Positions 8,729 to 13,937 of a DNA stretch of 36,759 nt are shown here, one piece after another. The notes under the pieces are model-generated. The model saw only the letters and a program-made list of their open reading frames with translations, had not been told where the DNA came from and ran no database searches. How positions within the stretch are numbered: the first letter of the stretch is position 1; every line of letters begins with the position of its first letter. A program made the position numbers and the translations under genes. Source of the stretch: a virus; the IMG/VR virus record IMGVR_UViG_3300020401_000038, positions 1-36,759 of that record. One strand, written 5' to 3'.

Positions 8729-9388
8729 ATGGCTAACCTTGAAGAGCAACGCCGGTTTAATATTTTAACTGGTGGCGAACCCGGCCTTGTAACTGGTGGT
8801 TGGAGTATGGGTGGTGGTGGCAATGTACCCGGAGAAGACGGTCCATACAGAACTCCACCTCCTAGTGAAACACCACCTTACCCGCCTAACCGTGAACAGC
8901 TAATGATAGCTGACGGGTGGCCTCGCTCACGAGTTAAAATCCACGAAGGTGTGTCAATTGAAACTGGTAAACCTTATAAGAGAGTTCTACCAGACTACGG
9001 TGGTGCTGGAATCAATTACGATACGATTAGACCTAAACCCGGAGTTAATTTCCCAGATCTAGCTCACCATGGAGGGCATTTTGGTGACGGTGGTGGTCCA
9101 GATTTAATGAAACAAATTATGTCAGACCCGACGTTAGATGAGTCTGATTACGAACGTATCTTAGGACCTGACTATGAGAATAAAATTCAGCAGTATCAAC
9201 AGCAAAGTCTGCTAATCTCTGGTGTACCATATACTGGAGGTGGATACCTGACAAACGATGGAGGTGTTGTAAACTTACAAGGTGATGTCTTTATGCAAAA
9301 TCGTGATGGAAGTTTTGAATATCTCGGTCCGTATACCGAAGACAGGTTTGGACCACTTATTCCCCACGGAGGACCAGATAGAGTTTAA
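8729..9388 (+). CDS. Gly/Pro-rich hypothetical protein
   Basis: A 219-aa protein of low predicted order with Gly- and Pro-rich stretches (TGGWSMGGGGNVPGEDGPYR; PPPSETPPYPP; GGHFGDGGGPD) and a short helical Gln-rich segment near residues 140-155. No signal peptide or membrane segment is present. It starts 2 bases after the 33-aa gene and its stop overlaps a mini-ORF (TAATG). Position in the head block suggests a minor virion or head-decoration component, but function is unknown. Confidence 0.78.
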   Translation: MANLEEQRRFNILTGGEPGLVTGGWSMGGGGNVPGEDGPYRTPPPSETPPYPPNREQLMIADGWPRSRVKIHEGVSIETGKPYKRVLPDYGGAGINYDTIRPKPGVNFPDLAHHGGHFGDGGGPDLMKQIMSDPTLDESDYERILGPDYENKIQQYQQQSLLISGVPYTGGGYLTNDGGVVNLQGDVFMQNRDGSFEYLGPYTEDRFGPLIPHGGPDRV

Positions 9389-9441
9389 TGTACAGCCGGC
9401 GACCCGAATCGTATCGTCCTCGCCATATGTACTACCCTTAA
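9388..9441 (+). CDS. Possible 17-codon mini-ORF before hli
   Basis: ATG overlaps the preceding stop (TAATG) and the frame ends at TAA 9439, encoding MYSRRPESYRPRHMYYP, an Arg/Tyr/Pro-rich peptide. TAATG coupling recurs at 8625 and 10732, which argues for translation. The length is too short to exclude chance. It could alternatively serve as a translational bridge into hli. Confidence 0.3.
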   Translation: MYSRRPESYRPRHMYYP

Positions 9442-9448
9442 CGGACTC

Positions 9449-9649
9449 ATGATTACTACCGAATACGGTAAACAAAATATTTTTCCTAACGAAACTCCAG
9501 CGAGAGTTATTACTAATTACCCTACTAACACCAATCCTATTATGACAAACGAAGCAGAAAGATTTAATGGCTGGGCAGCGATGCTCGGTTTCGTAGCAGC
9601 TATCGGTGCATACGCAACAACAGGACAAATCATACCCGGCATTTTTTAA
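9449..9649 (+). CDS. hli: High-light-inducible protein (Hli)
   Basis: A 66-aa single-helix chlorophyll-binding stress protein of the thylakoid membrane, thought to dissipate energy and protect photosystem II during infection. The C-terminal half carries the Hli signature AERFNGWAAMLGFVAAIGAY (Glu and Asn chlorophyll ligands in ExxNG) and ends TTGQIIPGIF as in phage-type Hli proteins. ATG 9449 gives the full-length form with the polar N-terminal arm; Met32 would give a 35-aa core. Its TAA is immediately followed by the psbA ATG, so the two genes are co-transcribed and probably translationally coupled. Confidence 0.95.
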   Translation: MITTEYGKQNIFPNETPARVITNYPTNTNPIMTNEAERFNGWAAMLGFVAAIGAYATTGQIIPGIF

Positions 9650-10732
9650 ATGGCAACTATCCAACTCAACAAAGAACTAACTACCAGCAACTGGGAAAAG
9701 TTTTGTGAGTGGGTAACAAGCACCAACAACCGCCTCTATGTGGGGTGGTTCGGTGTTCTTATGATACCTACTTTACTAACAGCAACCACTTGTTTTATAC
9801 TTGCTTTCATCGCAGCACCGCCTGTAGACATTGATGGCATTAGAGAGCCTGTTTCCGGCTCGTTATTATTTGGGAACAACATAATATCAGGAGCAGTCGT
9901 CCCCTCCTCTAACGCAATCGGACTACATTTCTACCCCATCTGGGAAGCCGGCACACTGGACGAGTGGCTATACAATGGCGGACCTTACCAACTCATCGTG
10001 TTCCATTTTTTGATAGGAGTAGCAGCCTATGCTGGAAGACAATGGGAACTATCATACAGATTAGGTATGAGACCTTGGATCTTTGTAGCTTACACAGCTC
10101 CAGTATCAGCGGCTCTTGCTGTATTCCTAGTCTATCCTTACGGACAAGGAAGCTTTAGTGATGGTATGCCTCTTGGTATCTCTGGTACTTTTAACTTCAT
10201 GTTCGTATTCCAAGCAGAACACAATATCCTTATGCATCCGTTCCACATGCTCGGTGTTGCTGGGGTATTCGGTGGAGCTCTTTTCGCTGCTATGCATGGA
10301 AGTCTCGTTACTTCTTCGCTCATTAGAGAAACTACTGGATTGGAGTCTCAGAACTATGGCTACAAGTTTGGTCAGGAGGAAGAGACTTATAATATCGTGG
10401 CTGCTCATGGTTATTTTGGCAGACTAATTTTCCAATATGCAAGCTTTAACAATTCTCGTGCTCTACACTTTTTTCTGGCTGTATGGCCAGTCGTGGGCAT
10501 ATGGCTCACCTCTATGGGGATAGCTACCATGGCATTTAACTTGAATGGTTTTAACTTTAACCAGTCAATATCTGATGCAAATGGTAAGATTGTTCCTACA
10601 TGGGCTGACGTCTTAAACAGAGCCAACCTTGGCTTTGAGGTTATGCATGAGCGTAACGCACACAACTTCCCATTAGACCTAGCAGCAGCTGAGTCTACAC
10701 CTGTAGCTCTTACAGCACCAGCAGTAGGTTAA
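9650..10732 (+). CDS. psbA: Photosystem II D1 protein
   Basis: A complete 360-aa D1 reaction-centre protein that replaces photodamaged host D1 during infection. Numbering here is one above the standard. Key residues are intact: Tyr162 (YZ161), Asp171 (170), Glu190 and His191 (189/190), His199 (P680 ligand 198), His216 and His273 (non-haem iron), Ser265 (QB pocket), His333-Glu334, Asp343 and Ala345. The C-terminal extension after Ala345 is present for CtpA-type processing. The residue equivalent to 130 is Gln, the form associated with low-light D1 isoforms in cyanobacteria. No intron or frameshift is seen. It follows hli with no gap and its stop overlaps the next ORF. Confidence 0.99.
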   Translation: MATIQLNKELTTSNWEKFCEWVTSTNNRLYVGWFGVLMIPTLLTATTCFILAFIAAPPVDIDGIREPVSGSLLFGNNIISGAVVPSSNAIGLHFYPIWEAGTLDEWLYNGGPYQLIVFHFLIGVAAYAGRQWELSYRLGMRPWIFVAYTAPVSAALAVFLVYPYGQGSFSDGMPLGISGTFNFMFVFQAEHNILMHPFHMLGVAGVFGGALFAAMHGSLVTSSLIRETTGLESQNYGYKFGQEEETYNIVAAHGYFGRLIFQYASFNNSRALHFFLAVWPVVGIWLTSMGIATMAFNLNGFNFNQSISDANGKIVPTWADVLNRANLGFEVMHERNAHNFPLDLAAAESTPVALTAPAVG

Positions 10733-10854
10733 TGGCACATCAAAATTCCACACTGCAAGCCGCTGTCACCCGCTATGGCTTCTATCAAGAAGAGGAAGAG
10801 AAGAAGAAAGAAACTGATAAAGAGCTTTCTGACAACGATAACTCTGATAACTAA
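10732..10854 (+). CDS. 40-aa ORF with capsid-like N-terminus (possible capsid gene remnant)
   Basis: ATG overlaps the psbA stop (TAATG). The product begins [14 protein letters not shown], matching 10 of 14 residues at the start of the major capsid protein encoded at 12103 (MAQQNSTLTTALTR). It then diverges into a highly acidic/lysine tail (YQEEEEKKKETDKELSDNDN). The likely origin is a partial duplication of the capsid 5' end when DNA was inserted between psbA and the capsid gene. Whether the peptide is functional, for example as a capsid competitor, is unknown. Confidence 0.6.
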   Translation: MAHQNSTLQAAVTRYGFYQEEEEKKKETDKELSDNDNSDN

Positions 10855-10916
10855 TTTCTTTATCATGTCCGGTGTGGCTCGACACTGGCCACGTGTTCAC
10901 TCAACTACTACTGACA

Positions 10917-11438
10917 ATGTTTACACCACCATATTGGAATCATAAAAATATTAAATTTCCAGAAGAAGAAATGGATACTGTCATTTCACAACTTAAAAAA
11001 CTTCCGTCAAAAAAGTATAAGAATTTTACTAGCTTACACTATAATGATGCACACCCAGAGAAAATTTGGGAAGAAGAATATAAGTTGATTTTGGCTGACT
11101 TACTTACAGACGTTGGTATACATGAAATGTCTAGATACTCATATGTTTTCTGGTCGCAATATTATACACAAAACAGTTCACATTATATCCATAATCATTT
11201 TCACAACTTAATGAATGATATAAGTTTTGTTCATTTTTTAAAAGTAACTGACACTCCTTTATTTAGATTTACAAATTTAGAAGGTGAATACTTTACACCA
11301 CCTAAACAAAATGAAGGTGATTTTATATGCTTTCCTTCGTGGGTATGGCATGAAGTAATCCCTAATGAATCAGATCAAGAAAGATTAGTTGTTTCTGGTA
11401 ATATTAAAATTACTAATATGGATAAATATGAAGAATGA
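10917..11438 (+). CDS. 2OG-Fe(II) oxygenase-like protein
   Basis: A 173-aa protein resembling the small 2-oxoglutarate/Fe(II)-dependent dioxygenases (2OG-FeII_Oxy_5 type) common in cyanophages. Visible features are a His cluster that would supply the first metal ligands (H92, H94, H96), a strand pair (DISFVHFLKV), then GDFICFPSWVWHEVIPN with the distal iron His145, and ERLVVSGNI with Arg156 as the likely 2OG-binding Arg. The substrate is unknown. I chose the ATG at 10917 over a GTG at 10872; no strong ribosome-binding site is evident. The gene is strikingly AT-rich (27 G+C in the 120 bases from 11161), unlike psbA, which points to recent acquisition. It overlaps the next ORF by 11 bases. Confidence 0.72.
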   Translation: MFTPPYWNHKNIKFPEEEMDTVISQLKKLPSKKYKNFTSLHYNDAHPEKIWEEEYKLILADLLTDVGIHEMSRYSYVFWSQYYTQNSSHYIHNHFHNLMNDISFVHFLKVTDTPLFRFTNLEGEYFTPPKQNEGDFICFPSWVWHEVIPNESDQERLVVSGNIKITNMDKYEE

Positions 11439-11859
11439 GTGGTGGTATGATTGTTATCACACAGCTGAAAATAATGATCTAATAGGAAATTGGTGTATTA
11501 CTGAAGATTTAAAAGAAGTTCATTATCTTTTTATGAGAGATATTGCACACCTGTTAACGGAGGAAAGAATAAAATCCGTTAAATTAAAATCTATCGCATG
11601 GAAAAATAAACATAACTTTCCATTTCCTTGGTTAGGTGAACGCTATAATAACGCTGATACAAATTATTTGGGGATTATTACAACTGGACCTAATCCGTAT
11701 GATAATGAATATCGAATGGTTGATGGAAGACGTAGAATACATAAGTTATTATCTAACAAAATTATAGAAAGTAATTTTTATGTCATCGAGTGGGATGAGT
11801 TAAGACCTTTCTTTAAAAGCCACGTCCGTTCATCCCCCTTGGGGACGCATGCAATCTGA
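11428..11859 (+). CDS. ParB-like (DGRRRI-motif) hypothetical protein
   Basis: A 143-aa protein, AT-rich like its upstream neighbour and overlapping it by 11 bases. Residues 97-104 (MVDGRRRI) match the substrate-binding G-x-R/H-R motif of ParB-N/sulfiredoxin-fold proteins. It is preceded by strand-like segments (KSVKLKSIAW, YLGIITTG) and followed by a helix and strand, consistent with that fold. Function is not assignable. The last 11 residues or so (VRSSPLGTHAI) are encoded by the riboswitch sequence, so the natural C-terminus was probably lost or replaced. An upstream in-frame start at 11389 is less likely. Confidence 0.6.
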   Translation: MKNEWWYDCYHTAENNDLIGNWCITEDLKEVHYLFMRDIAHLLTEERIKSVKLKSIAWKNKHNFPFPWLGERYNNADTNYLGIITTGPNPYDNEYRMVDGRRRIHKLLSNKIIESNFYVIEWDELRPFFKSHVRSSPLGTHAI

Positions 11860-11879
11860 CCATGGAACGGGGGTCAGGT
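11826..11879 (+). promoter_or_regulatory. Putative glutamine riboswitch (downstream-peptide class)
   Basis: A compact folded RNA is predicted. CCGTTC (11826-11831) can pair with GAACGG (11865-11870), which lies in the loop of hairpin CTGACC/GGTCAG (11856-11861 with 11872-11877), forming a pseudoknot. A third hairpin, TCCCC/GGGGA (11833-11837 with 11841-11845), sits between. The CGTTCATCC...GGACGCA...GGAACGGGG arrangement is what I recall of the downstream-peptide RNA of cyanobacteria and their phages, a glutamine-binding aptamer. A short YRG-containing ORF begins 3 bases after the element, as expected. The sequence and pairing are seen directly; ligand identity is from family knowledge. Confidence 0.8.
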
Positions 11880-11881
11880 AT

Positions 11882-11950
11882 ATGGACTTTACAATGACTG
11901 TAACTTACGTATATCGTGGCATTGAGTACACAAGAGTAGTTGGTAAATAG
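11882..11950 (+). CDS. 22-aa YRG 'downstream peptide'
   Basis: A 22-codon ORF starting 3 bases after the riboswitch-like element. The product MDFTMTVTYVYRGIEYTRVV (then GK) contains VYRGIEY. This matches the YRGxxY core of the short peptides found downstream of glutamine riboswitches and of the small cyanobacterial DUF4278-type proteins. The GGGGTCAGG of the element may mask or supply the ribosome-binding site, so translation could respond to glutamine. An internal Met5 is an alternative start. Function of this peptide class is not known to me. Confidence 0.72.
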   Translation: MDFTMTVTYVYRGIEYTRVVGK

Positions 11951-12029
11951 GCCACACAGGGAGGTTCGAGTCCTCCCAACTCTCTTGGCTTTTGCCCAGT
12001 ACGCTGGATACCTTAAGCCGTCTAGACGG
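11951..12029 (+). other. Structured leader upstream of capsid gene: T-arm-like hairpin plus three further hairpins
   Basis: Immediately after the YRG peptide stop lies GGGAGG-TTCGAGT-CCTCCC (11959-11977), identical in form to a tRNA T-arm (GGTTCGANTCC). The following AACTCT can pair with AGAGT..T at 11932-11940 like an acceptor stem. The D and anticodon arms are absent, so this is not a normal tRNA. Further hairpins are GGC-TTTT-GCC (11987-11996), CCAG-TACG-CTGG (11996-12007, sharing a base with the previous) and the perfect palindrome CCGTC-TA-GACGG (12018-12029). Possible roles are RNA processing, mRNA stabilisation, or an attachment site derived from a host tRNA. Confidence 0.55.
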
Positions 12030-12102
12030 TGGGATAGACCACAAAAAAAAACGATCGAAAAAAATTCTGTACAGGAAAGCAATATAACCCTTAACCATAA
12101 CA

Positions 12103-13275
12103 ATGGCTCAACAGAATAGCACACTGACCACGGCTCTTACACGCCCCGGTCAATCGAATAGCGCAGGCGACGCCCGTGCCCTTTATTTAAAGCTGTTCAG
12201 TGGAGAGATGTTCAAAGGCTTCCAGCACAACGCAATTGCTAGGGACCTTGTAATGAAGAGAACCTTATCTAACGGTAAGAGTCTTCAGTTCATCTACACT
12301 GGACACACAAAAGCCGAGTATCATACACCCGGTAACAGCATACTAGGTAACACCGATGGTGCACCACCAGTAGCTGAAAAGACAATTACTATTGATGACT
12401 TACTTATCTCTAGTGCATTTGTCTATGAGCTAGATGAAACACTTGCTCACTACGAATTGAGAGGAGAGATTTCCAAGAAGATTGGTTATGCTCTTGCACA
12501 AAAGTACGATAGACTTATCTTTAGAGCTATCGCTAAAGGTGCTAGACAAGCTTCTCCAATTTCTAAGTCAGGCTTTGTAGAGCCCGGCGGAACACAAATC
12601 CGCGTTGGTACTTCTAACCAAGCTAATAACGCATACGACTCAGCAGCTTTAATAGCAGCATTCTATGATGCAGCTGCTGCCCTTGACGAAAAAGGGGTTT
12701 CTACTGACGGTAGAGTCGCTGTGTTAAACCCAAGACAATATTACGAATTGATACAAGCTGTCGGTTCTAACGGTCTTGTTAACAGAGATGTACAAGGTTC
12801 AGCATTACAGTCCGGAAACGGAATCATTGAAATTGCAGGCATCAAGATCTACAAGTCAATGAACATCCCATTCTTCGGATCATATGGTACTAAGTACGGA
12901 ACTGCATCTGCAACAAACCCCGGTGTAGCAGATCCCGGAAACACAGGATCATTCGTTGCAGAGACTGCAGAAGACGGTAGAGCTTCTGTAACAGGTCTTA
13001 ACAACAACTATGGTAACGCTACAGACTTCGCTAACAGCTGCGGACTTATCTTCCAGAAAGAAGCCGCTGGTGTTGTAGAAGCTATCGGACCACAGGTTCA
13101 GATTACTTCTGGTGACGTTTCAGTTGTCTACCAAGGTGACGTGATTCTTGGACGTCTAGCTATGGGTGCAGACTTCTTAAACCCTGCTGCTTGCGTCGAG
13201 CTAATCGCTGGTGCTGCTACTGGATCTACAGGTAACGCTGTATTCGGTAACACATACCCTGCTAACAGCAACTAA
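12103..13275 (+). CDS. Major capsid protein (T7 gp10-like)
   Basis: A 390-aa HK97-fold shell protein; T7 gp10A is 345 aa. Recognisable parts are the N-arm (MAQQNSTLTTALTRPGQ), LYLKLFSGEMFKGFQ, the DLVMKRTLSNGKSLQF segment, the E-loop/spine-helix region and the late DGRVAVLNPRQYYEL strand-helix typical of this family. No frameshifted 10B-type extension is apparent. The gene has a long structured leader rather than a tight junction, and an intrinsic terminator right after it, matching the T7 gene 10 - T-phi arrangement and suggesting very high expression. The nearest purine-rich site (AGGAAAG, about 12073) is distant from the ATG. Confidence 0.96.
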   Translation: MAQQNSTLTTALTRPGQSNSAGDARALYLKLFSGEMFKGFQHNAIARDLVMKRTLSNGKSLQFIYTGHTKAEYHTPGNSILGNTDGAPPVAEKTITIDDLLISSAFVYELDETLAHYELRGEISKKIGYALAQKYDRLIFRAIAKGARQASPISKSGFVEPGGTQIRVGTSNQANNAYDSAALIAAFYDAAAALDEKGVSTDGRVAVLNPRQYYELIQAVGSNGLVNRDVQGSALQSGNGIIEIAGIKIYKSMNIPFFGSYGTKYGTASATNPGVADPGNTGSFVAETAEDGRASVTGLNNNYGNATDFANSCGLIFQKEAAGVVEAIGPQVQITSGDVSVVYQGDVILGRLAMGADFLNPAACVELIAGAATGSTGNAVFGNTYPANSN

Positions 13276-13290
13276 TTTATTCTTTATACA

Positions 13291-13313
13291 GGGGGCTTCG
13301 GCTCCCTTTTTTT
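13291..13313 (+). terminator. Intrinsic terminator after the capsid gene
   Basis: GGGGGC-TTCG-GCTCCC is a 6-bp stem with one G-U pair and a stable UUCG-type tetraloop, followed by seven T residues (13307-13313). It begins 15 bases after the capsid stop and is the counterpart of T7 T-phi. The next gene starts only 3 bases past the T run, so partial read-through is needed for tail gene expression unless a promoter is hidden nearby. Confidence 0.92.
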
Positions 13314-13316
13314 ATT

Positions 13317-13937
13317 ATGCCTTTTCCAACCACAAACGCTACGCAAGAGCTACCAGCTATAAACCAAATACTAACGTCATGTGGTCAAGCTCCTGTAACT
13401 ACACTAGACCAAACCAACCCGGAAGTTGCGATTGCTTATGATACACTGTTACAGGTGTCACGAGAGGTACAATCCGAAGGATGGACTTTTAATAAGGAGT
13501 ACCACTACGAATTTACAAAAGATGTTAATAACGAGATTCCTATACCTAATAACATTATACAAATCAAACTAACAGAAAACGCTCAGAACTCACCTTATGA
13601 TGCTATACGTAGAAGTGGTAAACTGTACGATAGACAGAATCATACCTTTGAGTGGGAGTACAGCCCCATCGAATGTGATGTTATATGGGAGTTTGACTTC
13701 ATAGATCTACCCGAAGCTATAAGAAATTATATAACAACCAGAGCAGCTAAACTTGTATCTGGTAGAATAGTAGGAGATGATGATCAGTATGCTAGACTTG
13801 AAAGAGAGGAAGGACAATCTAGAGCAATAGCTTTAGAGTACGAAACTCAACAAGGTCAGTTTACTATGTTTGGACACCCTCAAGGTCAGCAAGACTACTA
13901 CCAAAGCTATCAACCTTTTCACGCTTTACAACGCTAA
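13317..13937 (+). CDS. Tail tubular protein A (T7 gp11-like)
   Basis: A 206-aa adaptor/gatekeeper joining portal to nozzle; T7 gp11 is 196 aa. Family hallmarks are LPAINQILTSCGQAPVTTLD near the N-terminus, then ASREVQSEGW-type sequence (VSREVQSEGWTFNKE), the IPIPNNIIQI strand, YDRQNHTFEW and the helix AIRNYITTRAAKLV. The start codon lies 3 bases after the terminator T run, and the stop overlaps the next ATG (TAATG). Confidence 0.94.
   Translation: MPFPTTNATQELPAINQILTSCGQAPVTTLDQTNPEVAIAYDTLLQVSREVQSEGWTFNKEYHYEFTKDVNNEIPIPNNIIQIKLTENAQNSPYDAIRRSGKLYDRQNHTFEWEYSPIECDVIWEFDFIDLPEAIRNYITTRAAKLVSGRIVGDDDQYARLEREEGQSRAIALEYETQQGQFTMFGHPQGQQDYYQSYQPFHALQR

Noticed and set aside
10865-10945. 26-codon ORF (MSGVARHWPRVHSTTTDNVY...) between the capsid-remnant ORF and the oxygenase
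   Set aside because: Overlaps the oxygenase start in another frame, lacks a ribosome-binding site and resembles nothing I know; possibly a leftover of older leader sequence.
11912-11985. A complete tRNA gene ending at the T-arm-like hairpin
   Set aside because: The T-arm and a possible acceptor strand are present, but the 53 bases before the T-loop give no acceptor partner at position 1-7 and no anticodon stem. The upstream part is used by the YRG peptide.
12018-12050. Intrinsic terminator formed by CCGTCTAGACGG upstream of the capsid gene
   Set aside because: The hairpin is followed by an A tract rather than a T tract on the + strand; on the minus strand the T tract comes before the hairpin.
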